A stretch of DNA of 64,000 nucleotides from Terebella lapidaria. Lineage: Eukaryota; Annelida; Polychaeta; Terebellida; Terebellidae. The translations under genes were made by a program, and so were the position numbers. Numbering within the stretch: the first letter of the stretch is position 1; every line of letters starts with the position of its first letter. Below the pieces are notes generated by a model, which searched no databases, was not told where the DNA came from, and saw only the letters and a list, made by a program, of their open reading frames with translations. The DNA is taken from the NCBI GenBank assembly GCA_949152475.1, contig OX424566.1, positions 28,186,423-28,250,422 of the forward strand, written 5' to 3'. This document shows, piece by piece, positions 11,601-26,600 of the stretch.

Positions 11601-14600
11601 CCCTGCCTTAACCAGGTGGGCAAATTAATGGCGGCTAAGGTCAATCATATGACCGGTGTGACGTCACATCTACACCGCGGGGAATCTGAGATGTGTGAGA
11701 GTAATTTCTTTCAATTTCGAGTTCGAGATGGATGTCAGGAATTTTGAGAAAATTCTTGTGACATTCATTTCTCTCTCCTCTTCTTTGAATGCCAAGGTAA
11801 GATTACCCAAAGAGTTTATTATAGAGGTAGGTATGTAATAAATACTGGTTTTAAACAAGTTAAAACTTCCTATTATATTAGGAATAATTCCAATCATGTA
11901 TTCAAATGTTACAAACCATCAGAATATGGCGAATAGTCAAGTGTACATGTAGATAATAAGTTTGTTGTCAGTTTGGAAAATGCCGTAATCATAGCTTGCA
12001 TTTATTTGCACTCCTTGCAGAAAGTTTAGCTTTTGGAAGCCAAAGCTTTCTGGAATGAAGAATAAACATGCATATTATTATTATAAGAATAAATGTTGAT
12101 ATCATGATTGTGAAAATTCTATATATATGTTTGTATAAAAATTCTAGGCGCAATGTTAGAAATTGCCTATACTGCTATATTGTTTGAATCTTGAACGAAG
12201 CATTTATAATCAGGTATGGATGTGTATTTCACCATTAATGTAGAATGCCAGATTGTATGGCAAAAGCGTACCATACACTTGGTTTCCTGTTGTTGAAAAT
12301 GAATTATGCAATATTCCTGTCGTGGCAGATGACTTGGGTATAACCCAAGGAGAGAAGTATCGAATCGGGATTCTAAAGCAAGCGCTGTACAATAATCCGA
12401 CGGTCCTGTATGCTCCGAACGAGACTAGCGCTGACACGGTCATCAGCAAGGTTAGAGTCACATCATACACAATTTCAAATTCAAGTCAGTGTTCAAAATG
12501 ATGGTTGTTATGTAAAATTGTTGGTGTATCATGTCATATTAGGTGTAGAGTCTATTGTAGTTGATTTGATGTCAAATGTAACTATTTTTTGTTATATTTA
12601 CCTCTATAATAAACACCTCTGGCTATCCTCGCCTTGGTATTGTAAGACAATGGAGAGTAGGACAAATTATGTACATGTTGTAACTGTCTGCTTCATATTC
12701 TAGGCTAATGAGACTTTTGCCCTGATTGATCTCATCACTAACTACGCGACAAGATGGCTGAATGTATCCGGGGATATTCGAACGTATCTCATGAAGAACT
12801 CCACAAGACACAACTTGGCCTCCATCAGAGAGGTTTGTGGCTACTTTATCTCGAAAACCAGAATATTTATACATTTATACGACATCTCAATGAATGGCAA
12901 CCAACTTCTTGTCTTTCTCTTCACAGATGCAGTTTCAGTTACGTCAGAGGCCAGACCTGATTAATCTTATTGACAATGCCACGATTGCCTACTTCATTCG
13001 GAACCAGACCGTCCCAGAACCAGAGTTCTTTCTGGCTCAGCTCGACATCATGGATAATGCAGCTTGCGGATGGCTCAATCTAGTGAAGGGTCTCAACATG
13101 AAAGTGTTCCGAGGCTTCAGGACTGAGGACGAGCTTGTCAAGTATTTCTTGGAGGATGCTTACAGCGACGGCGTGACAGTGTTTGCTAGTGAGTGAAAGA
13201 CTTTCAGCTGCAAATCAGGTTTTGAAAAGGCCTTAACATATACCTACCTCTATAATGAACACTTTGTTTATCATAGGGGTAAGTATGGGATATATACTGC
13301 ATGGTAACTTTTTTTCAAAATTTTTCATTTGGTATTTCTTCATATTTTGTGGTTCTAATACATGTTAGCATGCAGAAAACAAAACATCTCGGAAAAATTT
13401 CTTGCAAATATGTATTCATAGTTATGAATTGTACAGCTTCGATGCTACACATTTAATCCATTCATATCTCACAATTCCCAGGTGTGATCTTCACCAACTT
13501 GAAGCCAGATGGGAGTCTGCCCCCTCATGTGGTGTACAAAATTCGTCAGAATGCCACCTTCACCCCCACCACGAAGTTTGTACGAGATCGCTACTGGCAC
13601 CCAGGGAACGGGGGACAGGGCAGGAACTACTACATGGCTGGATTCGTCTGGATACAGGTCTGTGAATATGATATTGTAGGGTCAAAGTAAACTTTATACA
13701 AAGAGCAATCATGTGATATGGGCCAAAATTATATTCATTGTTCAGTACATGTTGCTCAATATTGGTCAATATTCCACCTCTATGTTTGAATATCATCATG
13801 GGTTTGGTAGAATGAACTGATTTACAGAACAAAACTGTTTTTGTGTTAGCCAACTTGTCATTACTATCCATGGACTGATTTTCGACTGTTTTGACATGTT
13901 TCAGGACATTTTGGAGCGAGCGATTGTTGATATACAGACGGGCCGAGACGTGAGGAATCCTGGGGGTTATGTGTGGGAGACTCCATATCCCTGCTACACC
14001 ATGGACCAGTCAGTACACACTCTCACATGCAACACTGTTGGTTATCACAGAAATGTATAGGTCTAAGAGTGAGAGAACTTGCGAACAATTATCAACAATT
14101 ACATTTACAATTGTTATCAATTTCTTGCAGTTTCCTGTTTATGATCGAGCACGTGATGCCGCTGTGTCTGACCATATCCTGGGTGTACAGTGTCGCGATG
14201 CTTGTACAGAATATTGTCTACGAGAAGGAACAACGACTCAAAGAGGTGGGCGAAAAGCTGTTTTCTACGAAGAACTTCCTAAGTTTGGTTGAATGCCATT
14301 AAATATGAAATATGAGTCCAAGGAATGATTTCGTTGGAAGTCTGAATGAATTAAGTTCGAAGAATTAGGCTATTGAGTGTAAGATAGGATTGGAAATTTT
14401 GAAATCCATTTCTCAACTTTTGATTCGCCCGCAGGTGATGCGTATGATGGGATTGAGTAGCTCCGTACACTGGCTCGCCTGGCTCCTTACAACCTACGGA
14501 CAGATGTCCATCACCATGGCGATTTTGACGATCATACTAAAGTTCGGCCAAGTTTTACACTACAGCAATGCCTTGATTATCTTCATGGTTCTGGAGGTGT

Positions 14601-17600
14601 TTGCCATGGCAACCATTGCATTCTCGTATGTATAAACACTGAAATATTGATGTTTTATTTACCCGTTAATGAAGACAATAGATCATGACATATTCCAATT
14701 ATATCAGTTCGCGATGAACATGGCAGGTTTTCTGTGAAATACCTAAATTATACATTTTAATATTTAAATGAATGAATGTTGCTGTTACAGGTTCCTGGTG
14801 AGTGTTTGTTATTCCAAGGCAAAGGTCGCGGCCGCTTGTGCTGGGATCCTCTATTTTCTGACCTACGTCCCGTACATGTACATTGCCATACGAGAAGATG
14901 CGGCTGGAGACAGAATATCCTCCTGGGCCAAATCCATTGCGGTGAGAAAAATCTTCGTCAAAATATTGAAATGATGTTGATCTCTAAATCTGTACAATAT
15001 TGGTTTCATTATGGAAAGTTTTTCTTCTAAGATAATCATGTTCAAGTAGCCGGGTTAAATGTTGATCGTCAGATATTTGTGGATGGTATATGAAAAAAAA
15101 TAAAAACACAAGGGAAAAAAGTTTGTTCCAAGAAATAAATAAAATGTTTTTGTCTTTCACAGTCCCTATTCTCAACAACCGGTTTCGGCCTGGGAGCCAA
15201 ATACTTTGCGTTCTATGAGATCGAGGGTATCGGTGTACAGTGGGACAACTTCAACAAGTCCCCAGTAGAGGGCGATGAGTACAACTTGTTCCTTGTCACG
15301 CTCATGATGGTCATAGACACGCTGATCTACGGAATTCTGACTTGGTACATCGAAAATGTGCACCCTGGTGAGTAATTGCGGAACTACTGAGAACATATCC
15401 AAACGTTTTCACTTTTATCAATTCTCCATATTTTCCATTACCCTCCATCATGCCGATGCATTTACTATAATAGGTGTATACATTCCAAATTGAATTGGAA
15501 TTCAAGCATTCTGTTTAATTAATTAAAACTATATATAAATAAGTCAACCTCTTAATAAGTTTACTGAATGAATCCCCCACTTCAGCTTGTGTCGAGTTAG
15601 TTGAAAGTGTATGATGTGAACAACAATCAATGAATGCACTGGTAAATAAAAGAAATTAATTTAATGCATGTTATTTATGAATAGAAGCAGACATCATTAA
15701 CACAAGGAGAATAAGTTTATTGTCTACACAACAAGTGAAAGTCTTGATGCAATGAAAGGGTCAGTCACTTTTCTTATGCACATGCTCACAGTGAAAACAA
15801 ATTACAATGACAAAACTCTGTGGGGTCAGAAAAGTTCACTGTGACAAAACGACGGTCGTCAGTGCTGAACATTCCTGAAACGGTCAAATTTCATGGTTGA
15901 TATGTAGGCTAATGGGGTCAATTGTTCCACTCTAAACTATCTAACTTTCGCCCTTTGCTGCAGGTGAGTGACCGGACATACACTGATCATAGCTCACCCA
16001 TGATATCCCTTGAGAAACATCTATAAGTAATTAGTTATACATGTAGATACATCAATCTTCAATTCAATCCTAGTTAGAGCTTTTTGTACATACATAGTAT
16101 AGTTTGACTGTTAATGCACATGTGAATTATTTGTTTATTAAAGGATAGCGTAGCAGAATAATATATTTACTCACACTACTTCTGAACCAGCACACTTCCA
16201 GATAAAAAAATAAGCTTTCTTCTCAAAGAATCCATTCGTATAATTCAATATATTAGTCTATGACAGTGTCAATTGGGGAAGTTTGGTCTGATTCTCATCA
16301 TGGTTTTAGTGAAGCTGTACCTCGGTCGGAGCGGGTCCCACTCGATTCCCCTGTCGGCAGGCGTGCCCGACAGAGCGGGATTCTCGTTGTACGGCCCGTT
16401 CAGGTTGCAGTTATCGCAATTGTTGTACCACCAGCCACCGAGATGTTTCTCGGCGCAGTTATCTCGCGAAGACGCATCGTTGTCGCGATCGAACGTCGAG
16501 AAGTTCATGCCCTGGTGGTAGCTTCCGAGCGCGTTTCCGGCGTTTCCCTCGTAGGTCGAGTAGTGGATTGAGTAGTACTTGTCTTCACCACTCAACTCAA
16601 AGCACATGTATTCAGCATAGTTCTTCAATTGGTTGATGTCTTCCAAGTCAATGCGCAGTCGGTACTGACGTTGTCGGGTGATCAGGTGGATTTTCTCATT
16701 GCCAAGCCATTGGTTGTTGTTGAAGATGCCGAATCCATTGCGGTACTCTGCCCAGTTTCGGTAGAAGTCGACTGTGTCGTCAGATCGTTGCTGGATAACG
16801 GTCCATTTCCCCTCAGAGTCGAAAATACAGTAGACCTATGTGATGTGAAAGATGGGGAACAATTTAGACCTTTATCATTTGCATGAACGGTTTTATTTTT
16901 TGCTTCAAGTAAGCCAAATTATGAAGATTTTTTCTGAAGATGTTCAATTTGAATACTGGAAGCAGAGAAACACATAACAACTGTTTTAAATTGGAATATT
17001 CACATGTATGATGGTTTCCATGGAAACAGACCTGGAATGGTTTGGGGCTACCCTCAGGAAAGATAGTGTACACTCCATCATTACGGTTCCCATTGTTGTA
17101 CACATCAGAGCAATCTATCGAACAAAACCAAAACAGTGACAAATTACATTCCATTTGGTGACACCGGCACAATACATGCAATTATTTATTGAGAAACATC
17201 CTCCGTTATCCAAAGTGAGAAATATAAACATAATTTCAAAAATACATGTAGTGCAAAATAAATCATGATTGATGGGGAAAAAAGGGGGAGAAGAATTGAC
17301 CAGAAAAAAACTAATGATAATTAATTTTTCTACAACAATTTTGCTGGAAGATCTACAATAAGTGATCATACCTCTAGTATAGTTGACATTCTGTGCATAT
17401 TCCGCTCCACCTCGCATACTCAACAAGTCCAGCTCCACCTGACGTATCCTCAACTCCAAGTCCTGACTGGGACTGGCGCAGTTTTCATACGTGTTTACGA
17501 TCACTGGCGATCTCTCCGTATTGGTGTTGCTATTGGCAACGTGGAAGCATATCAGCAAAAGTAGTAGCAGCTTCATCATCATCAGTGTCAGGTATTTGAT

Positions 17601-20600
17601 AGTCGCTGATAACGGACAGCTAGAAAAAAAGATTGATATAAAAAGTATTGATTGAAATGTATCGGTTGAAATTTGTTACATATTTTAGCAACTTTTACAA
17701 AAGTTCTTTAAATACTTTCAAATGCATTCCAGGTGCATTAATAGCTAAATGCATTTAAATAATTGATATTTTACGAGAAAGTAAATGATAAAAAAGCCAA
17801 ACCTTGTCCCAACTTCAACAATGCTTGGTTTTTCTGCTCCCCTGATATTACTTGGACAGGCCACTTTGCTTGACTGGCCACAAGACATTAGAGGCCTCAC
17901 ATTTATAGTGACCACGGGCTGACCTCCTACCCTGGACATGTTCTCACACCCTGCTTTCAAATCACTGGTCTACAAAATATTCATTAATGGGGGTGGAATT
18001 CTGTAGGGGGGTGGGAGTGGGGGGAGATGGTGTTGGCATGCAGGCAGATGTATGTATGAGGCCATCTATATGTATAGATGCAGTGAAAGTCATTGCTCCC
18101 GAGACGTAAAATTAGCAGGTTTTTTTTGCAGATTCCACAGTGATAATTATAATGATACAGCAGTGCTAATCGACTATTTCGTGCTTCAACAATGACTGAG
18201 CAAACTGCAGACTTGTTAATTAGTTAGACTTCGTATAATCAGTAATTCGTTATGTTGAGGTAATGACTGAACAATATGGGTGCAAATTGTTAGGAACAAT
18301 ATTACAAAATGGTCAGCATGTAATTTTGCAACAATGTAATTATTAGTTCAATAATAATCTTTTGCTGTAGGCACATATAGTAGATCTATCATGTTTCATC
18401 TATCTGTTTTTTTTTGGCTACTCTATGAGAAAAGTGCTCCTAACAAATTGTTTTCAACACCTACAATATATCTCTCAAGTATTCTGAATCAATTATTAAT
18501 GGGATTTGTTAAGAAAATAGTGCCATTATGACTTTCATGCCACCAGCTACTGATTGCCAAAGAAAACACCATTCACGCTGATAAACATAATAATAGATAG
18601 CTTATCTCCCATCTTAAGTATCATTTCAGATGTGTGCATGTACTTGACTCAAGTCCTTGATGAATTTAAGGCCTCACAGTAGTCAATAGTTATTGCCTGA
18701 TTATGTATTTCGATATTTCTGTCCTTATGAGACTCTTTATAATAATGATAAAGCAGGATTGACAACAATGTTATGTGTTTGTAAATAAAGCAGAATAGGA
18801 AATCCTCCTATGCAAATGACATAAGCAGGAGTGATAAAAATTCTTTACCCGTCACTCAAGCCAAAATTTCATACATATAATACTTAATAATGGTAACCAT
18901 TTCAATATATTTTTTTCTTGATATAAAATAAGAGCCTGTGCAAAATTTGCTAAATTAATTGATATAAAGTGATTACCGGTATGAACCCTGGAGTTGCAAG
19001 ATTGCGTGCAAATTGATAGTGACATTTTACTGGTAATTTGCTTAAAATCAGATATACTGCTGTAAAATTTATTGAGTGGGAAATCTGAAGATATTTACCA
19101 GCAATTTGGCCTGTCATTAGGGTTGGGTGTGTTAGGGGTGGGGGGGGGGGGGACAGGGGTTCTGAGCATTGTCTAAGGTGTGAACATCAGGCAAGGTACA
19201 AGTAACTCTGTCCTTAAACTGCCTACAGCATAGCTTTTCACTGAAGTTGGCACTTTATTGTGGATGGAATGACTATTTGATGGCATCGATTCACGACAAT
19301 GCCAGGAATTTGTGTGAAAGTTGTATAAAGATGGAGGAAGCCGTTTTATTGAGGGATGGGGCTGGATGTGTTGTGCTAGAGAGAAAGGGCGGTGAATGGG
19401 GGTAAGGGGGCACACTTTTAACAATGAACAGTACCCACCGACAAACGCCAAATGTACCAAATATAAAATTAAAGTAACAGATAAATTTCTGCTTTTGCTT
19501 GGGATGTTTGCTGTTTATTGACTGATTCCAGTTCAAATAAGGTTCATACTGGTTTTAAACAAGTGATCCTCCTATGTATAGCTGCAACCACAGTAAACTA
19601 ATAAATATATTTGTTGTGTGTCCACCAATACAACCACTTACTCACTACAATACATCCCTAACACTATACATGGCAAATGCAATTCTTCTATTTTAAAACC
19701 ACAAAAGGTACACTAAAGACCCTAAATTAGGTCCGAAACCACAAGTGGTCCTTTACACCAGGATCCTTCATAGGAACCAAGAAAACTTTTGACCTACTGA
19801 AGTGGCCTTTATTCCAGCGTAGTCTCTCACGACAGGTTTAATATTCAACATATCAGTCATCATATATGTACACTGACATCAAGTGTTTACTCTATTCCTA
19901 GGTTCCTATGGCCTGCCGAAGCCGTGGTATTTCCCAGTGACGAGATCATACTGGTGGGGACATCCTAAAACAGAGTCGGAGCAGTGCAGCTGGCGAAGAT
20001 GTTTCCGCAAAAACTACGAAGCGCTTTCCGTGATGGAGGAGGACCAGGCTTGTGCCATAGACGGGGCACATGGTGAGTACGGAGGAATGCCTATCTGCAG
20101 TGTATAATATCATATACTGGTAGTGGTTTTGTTGTATTTGCCAGTAGCCAGATGGTATGCTATTCTACAGGCTAAGAGATAATTCATCAGCAATTGCATA
20201 GACTGGTCATGAGTATTTAACAGGCGATACAACATGGGTACAATTCAGTATTCGCTGTATGGACAGGCATATAATATATGAATGGTATTCCACTCCTGGA
20301 GCACCAAGCCTCTATGGCATAATATTGACCTTTCTCGTAATCTGCTGCACCGATTACAGAGCTCCAGCAGTACCTGGAGACCGAGCCCAGTCACCTTCCC
20401 CTCGGAGTCAGCATCCAGAACCTCTCCAAGGTGTGCATTAGTGTATTGTGACAACTACACAATAAGAGGAGGATATTTTCTTATCGATTTTCCCACTTTT
20501 GTCAGTATCATTGTACTTTGCAAATATTTCCCAAGTTTACAAAGGATTATCAACTTTACATGCATCTAGTACTTTTGAAAATATTAAAATATGAACGCAT

Positions 20601-23600
20601 TGTCAAAAATTATCACTGTCATAAAATATCACAATAAAGTTGAATTTATGTTTGATACTTTTGTATCGATACTTGCAGGTTTACAAGACAGGAAAACGAG
20701 CAGTGAATCACCTGAGTCTGAACTTCTTCGAGGGACAAATCACTTCATTCCTTGGTCATAATGGCGCTGGCAAAACCACGACCATGTATGTGTTGTCAGC
20801 ACATTTTCTATTTGAATTTTACGCGAGAAACGACACTATTGAACACTAGAAACATGAAAAATACAAAAGTATTCAATAGAACTCTTTTCGCCATATTTTT
20901 GTCACAGGTCGATCCTGACGGGACTTTTCCCGCCGACCTCCGGCTACGCCACTGTCTACAACAACGACATTCGCACAGACATGGAGGAGATACGCAAAAG
21001 TCTGGGGATGTGTCCGCAACACAATGTACTCTTTGACAAGTGAGTCATTTGGTAGAATGAGTTAGTTCGGTGAGAGTGAGTTATGAGTTAGTTTGAGCTT
21101 GCACCAAATAATCTGTTTTGTCCTGGTAAATTCATTACATGTATATAATGATCAATAATATTTCAGATTGACAGTTGAGGAACATTTGTGGTTCTATGCT
21201 CGACTCAAGGGGTTAGACGGTGATTGCATCAAGGAAGATACGGACAGGTGGGTACAGTGCTTGTATTGTATTGAATTTCATCTATTGTGATGAAATGTTG
21301 CCAAAAAATTACCACTTGGTTGAGACAAAATGCTGACAAAAAATGCTGATGTTTCATTCAGGATGATCAATGATCTGAACTTGCCGAAGAAACGTCACCA
21401 CACGGTTGACTGCCTGTCAGGTGGGATGCAGCGTAAACTGTCGGTGGCTATTGCTTTTGTCGGCGGATCTAAGACTGTTATCCTAGACGAGCCTACAGCG
21501 GGGGTGGATCCATATGCTAGAAGAGCCATCTGGGACCTTCTCGTTAAATACAAACAAGGTACACTCTCCATTCAGTACTGCACTATGTGATGAATGTTGA
21601 TAAACATATTATCAGTGGATGTGTTCAGTTGTGGAATATAAAGTATAAACAGCATATATTAGGATCATAAAAAATTCTTCAAAGGTCGGACAATCCTACT
21701 ATCCACTCACCACATGGACGAAGCTGACATCCTCGGTGACCGTATCGCGATCATCTCAAACGGACAACTCAAGTGTTGCGGCTCATCCCTCTTCCTGAAG
21801 AACATGTTCGGGGACGGCTACCACCTCATGCTCGTCAAAAAACCATCCGAGGAGGATCTTAGGAGCATGGGTGAGTTTATAGAGATTGCAATCGACTTGT
21901 GTACTGTTGTTGACTTGTTGTACAGTTTTTGAGAGAATAATAATATGTCTTGGTGAATATTTGTAGCTTGTAGACGAAATCATGCCATGTTTCGTGCATT
22001 TCTTTTATATCATCCCTCCTCTGGGAGATTCAGTTGACTTTCATGATGAAAGCCTTGTCAGTATATACGAAACTGATATATTCCGGATTTTTCGTTCATT
22101 TCACGTGCAGATACTCTCTCGAACGATGACTTCCCTATCTTGGAAGCAAGTACGATGTCGTTCCACACCCGGTGTATGGAGACTGACGTGACAGAGTTCA
22201 TCAACCGTCACGTTCCGACAGCTTACCTTCAGGGTGAAAACCATCGAGAACTCCATTACATTTTGCCCTTTGAAGAGGCCAAAAAGGGCCACTTTGAGAA
22301 GCTCTTCAAGGCCCTAGACAAAGAGATGGACTCGATCCATGTCGGGAGTTATGGGGTGATGGATACGTCCCTAGAGGAAGTGTTCCTGAAGGTCACAGAG
22401 AGGGCACAGTCCAGTGCTGAGGCTGGTGAGTTTGTAGTCTGTTTGGATTATTCAGCTAACTGAATGTTTGGTAATTTTGAGGTTCCTGTACTTCATGTTA
22501 ATGTGTTTCAACTTGCAGATGGGTCTTTTGACAACCTCTATATATAGGGGGAATTATGATACATGTAGCTTAAATGGTTTCTCCACACTGTTGAGATTTG
22601 ATACATACATTGTACTTGAATAATATAAATGAGCGAATAAATCCACACTCTGGTTTTCAGAGAATGAGTCTAATGATGCCAAGGAGGTTACCATGACTCC
22701 AGCACCGGAACCTGTCCCATCATCTGCACCAGTGGCAGTCCCACTAAGTCAACCAGACGCAAGCACGGACAACAAAGACGAGGCCTCTTTGAGTGGTGGC
22801 AGTATTCTCCTGGGCAGTAACGCTGCCCATGACCTTGAACTTGGCACTATCGCCAGGCACGCCCGGTCAAGTTCCTTCACCCATCGACGCACGGCATCGT
22901 TCCAGCTCTCCGCCACAGAGTCATACTCGAGAAGTGGCCAGCAGGTACAAGAAACACCGGAAGTTGGTGGCGGAGGTCCCGTCTACCCCTCCAGTGGGAT
23001 AAGTGAGCCAAAGTTCGTTCTGCGTCATCGCCGGTCGATGTCCGGAACGTCTTGGACGCCGCGATTGGCCCAAGCCCACCAGGACCGCGAAGAGGCTCTG
23101 AGTACCGCGGTTCCCCGAGGCCATCGCAGAGCATGGTCCGGGTCGTCCTGGTCGAGACTGTCACAGTTCAATGGACCAATCACAGCACCTGTACCGGGCC
23201 AAGCACCGGTTCACCCGAGGGTGGCCCAAGTCCAGCAGGACGCTGATACTCAGTCAGTGCTGTCAGACGGAAGTGATGTATCGTTACTTGGAGTCAACTC
23301 AGCATTGAGGAAGAAGAAAGGTCACCAGAGACAGGGATCTGATGTCAGTCTGATTGGTAAGTTACTTTTGACCTTCAGGCAGCTATCTTGTATTCAGAAG
23401 TAAAACCTTCCAGAATATTGCCATAATTGGGTGGTTGGGTGGTTTACCATGGCAGTTTGATTGTTGAATCACTTTGATACTATACTAATACTAAACCCAA
23501 CATGACAGCTTCGATATGATGTTCACAACTAACACTGCATAAAATTCCATTTATATGTGTACATCATCTGCTGACACAGGAGACGGTGATGACACGAGTA

Positions 23601-26600
23601 TGGCGACATTGGATGGGTACAGCTGTCACATGGTCTATGGCTATCGACTCCTCCTGCAGCAGTTTATGGCGGTCATCGTAAAACGCTTCTACTACATCCG
23701 ACGCAACTGGCGTGGCCTCTTCTCCCAAATCCTGCTTCCCGCACTGTTCGTGTGCATCGCCATGACTGTGGCTCTCACTGCCCCAAAAGTAAGAATTTTA
23801 GTGTAGTTGGGGCAGATTAGAAATTCAAAATTCACCTAAAAGTTTGGAGTGTTCCACCGAAAGTGTAATCATGTTGAATATATCTTGAAAGTGCTGTGAA
23901 CAGTTTTCCTGAATCACCGTCCCTATGCATATTCTGATTTCAATGTTGCCATGGTTACCCTGCATTTCACTGTTGCCATGGTTGCCAGGTGGAAGATCTG
24001 CCCGCGATGACACTGAGCCCAGCCCAGTACTACAACAACACACTGACAGGGAACTTCATCACTCTCCGCCTTGCCCAACCTGAGCCAGACACAGCCCCAC
24101 TTCTCCCAAGATCTGCCACTATTGACCCCTACTGGAGCGAAGATGCAGACGCACAGAAACTTCTGCAAACCTTCCACATGCCAGCCGGCGTGGCAGCCAC
24201 TTGTGTTCTTAGGAAGGCATTCAACAGCTCATTCAATGATGCCATCTTGAAGCAAATCAACATGACTCACAGAGACTTCAGGTGTGTATCATTTTGCGAT
24301 AGTCACCCTATAGTGAAATCTTCATACTTGACCACTCAAATTGTGTACTTGTTTGTGAAACTCTTGGAACGTCTCCCCTAGAGATTGTGTTTTGAGAAAA
24401 TTTTTCACAATTTCTTACAGTGTATTGGAGAAGTACTTTGAGCCAGAATGTGAGAGCGTTTTCACGAGGGGAATAAAACTAGAGTATTTCCTGCCTGCAG
24501 CTCCTACAATCGCTCCATCTGACGCCATCAACGACACAGAAATGATACCACTTGGTAGGCTCATGAAGCATATGTCATGTTGTTGCCACTTGCTTTTGAT
24601 GAGTCTTACATCTTTGGTGCTGTGATGGTCTGTGTTTGTTTCCAGTGACAGCAGGGCCACACCCCAACTATTACCCAGAATGCCAGTGTGCTGCTGATAA
24701 ATCAGGTCAAGTTTGTAACAAAGGGGGCTTCTCAAAACCCCCAGAGTTCAAGGTCATCACCGGGGACCGTCTCCAAGACATCTCAGGCCAGCCGGAGGAA
24801 AACTATTATCTCAACACATATGACTTGTATAGACTGAACAGGTTCGTACAAAATGATAGCGCACTTAAATTGTGACATCAAATATATAAATAATACTGCT
24901 CATAAAATTTCTGGGACTATTCGTATACATTGTTCACCCACAGATATGGAGGCTTGTCATTGGGCAAAACAATCAAATATGTTCCTGAGGACTTCGGCAC
25001 AAATGCCCCAAGTGAATTTAGGAAACTTGGTTCTCATGAGGCTGTTCAGGTATTACAAATACTACAAACATTCAATATTACAAATTGTGATATAATTAGC
25101 ATTCTTTGCTTGTATAAAAGACAACAACTGGGAAAAAATCTTTGATGCGGAAATATTTTGACTGATAACTCAAGAAAGTTGAGTTGATAAGTAAGTTTGA
25201 AACAGAAAATACGAAGAAAAAATCTGCTTTCTGTAGGTACAACACACGATCAAGGGTTACCACTCTATGCCCATCTATGTCAATGTTCTGAACAACGCTA
25301 TACTGCGGGCGAACCTCCCTCCAAAGAAAGGCAATCCCTCCGCATATGGTGAGTGAAAATGAGGATCATGTATGATGTGTAATTTTCTCATATCAAATTG
25401 CTCACAATTTCCTATCTGAAAAATGTAGTAAACACCAAGGGAAATAAATTGAAATGTATCCCTTACCTCAACAGGTATCACAGTGATCAACCATCCAATG
25501 AACAACACCAACAATGGACTGTCAATGGCTTTTATGTAAGTGATTCAAGTAAACCTGTAGTGTTCAAGTACAGTACGAAATACTGGAGTCACATGAAAAT
25601 ACTCAGTACATATGATTAATTGACTGATTCTATAAAATGTGATTAAAATCTAAAATTTCCTGTGTATTATTCCAGTCAGCAAGGCTCTGATGTTCTGATT
25701 GCTATCTTCATCATCTGTGCGATGTCATTCGTTCCGGCGAGTTTCGTCGTTTTCCTCGTCTATGAGAAATCAATAAAAGCCAAACACCTCCAGGTCGTCA
25801 GCGGTATCAACCGCGTCATCTATTGGCTTGCTAATCTCGTCTGGGATATGGTATGTATAAGTGCATGGTTAAAATATTGTGAATATTATCCATTATACCA
25901 GTACTATGACTTGTGCTGATATAATAGGATGTAATTGAATGTATGAATCTTCAATTATTTTGAGTAATGAAGATTTCCTAATCAGCATATATGAATAGCC
26001 ATTCTTTTTTTGCAGTGCAACTTTATAATACCTGCAGCCTGTTGCATAATGATCTTGAGGATCTTTAACATTCCTGCATACGTCTCCGGATCAAACTTTC
26101 CTGCAGTTATTTCACTGTTCCTGCTTTATGGGTAGGTGTTGTTATAGTTAGTTTGTTTCTTTCAACATATACTACCCTTCATAATGAACAATTTCATTGA
26201 CCTCTATAATAAACACTGAAAAAACACTGAATATTAACCACATCACCCATGCATCTAGTATCTGATCGTTTCTTACACCCTCATTCTCCCTCACACAACC
26301 GATATAGCTGGTCAATCACACCCATGATGTACCCAGCGTCGTTCTGGTTCAAAGAGCCGAGCTCTGCATACATCTCGCTCATCGTCATCAACCTCTTCAT
26401 CGGTATAACCTGCATCATCACCAGCTTCCTGCTGGAACTCTTCCAGACCAATGACGAGGTATGTCTGGATATAAATACATGGATATATGGTGAAGTCTGA
26501 AACTTGTATATGGAAGGTAATGAACTATCATGTCATAACAGGAAATTACTGAGATGAGAAAAATTACACAGATCTATCATAATTTATGTCTTTGGTTTTA

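Larger units (their letters stand above)
5307..11873 (+). mobile_element. DIRS-type tyrosine-recombinase retrotransposon, nearly intact (element 1)
   Basis: This 6.57 kb element lies in an ABCA2 intron in the same orientation as the gene. It has the DIRS layout: inverted terminal repeats (5324-5534 and 11620-11830), outer non-repeated tips, gag-like, RT/RNase H and tyrosine recombinase frames, and an internal complementary region (11476-11577). That region contains, in inverted form, the left tip joined to the right tip. The tips share TAT, and no target duplication is seen, as expected for recombinase integration. The 211-bp repeats look identical by eye, and RT/RH and recombinase are uninterrupted, so insertion is probably recent. 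The only clear lesion is a TGA in gag. Confidence 0.93.
2643..13657 (+). other. ABCA2: ABCA2-like: extracellular domain 1 exons
   Basis: Exons: 2643-2764, 2969-3457, 3601-3705, 3894-3995, 4152-4214, 4490-4690, 4868-4985, then a 7.3 kb intron, 12329-12450, 12704-12832, 12927-13188 and 13482-13657. They encode the large lumenal loop between TM1 and TM2, with many N-x-S/T sites and cysteines. Exon 2969-3457 is long and contains a basic stretch ending RQKRSA. Exon 4490-4690 ends in HRSKRA. Both fit the R-x-K-R proprotein-convertase pattern. Exon 12329 uses the acceptor ..GTGGCAG because its phase (2) matches the phase-1 exon ending at 4985. The donor after 12450 (GTTAGA) is weak but lies at a family-consistent position. 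Confidence 0.88.

Noticed and set aside
17745-17960. Extra upstream coding exon of the fibrinogen-domain gene
   Set aside because: The gene already has a good start Met and signal peptide in the exon starting at 17582, and this frame resembles no known domain.
22877-23164. Minus-strand frames over the ABCA2 linker exon
   Set aside because: Shadow frames of a GC-rich coding exon on the plus strand.
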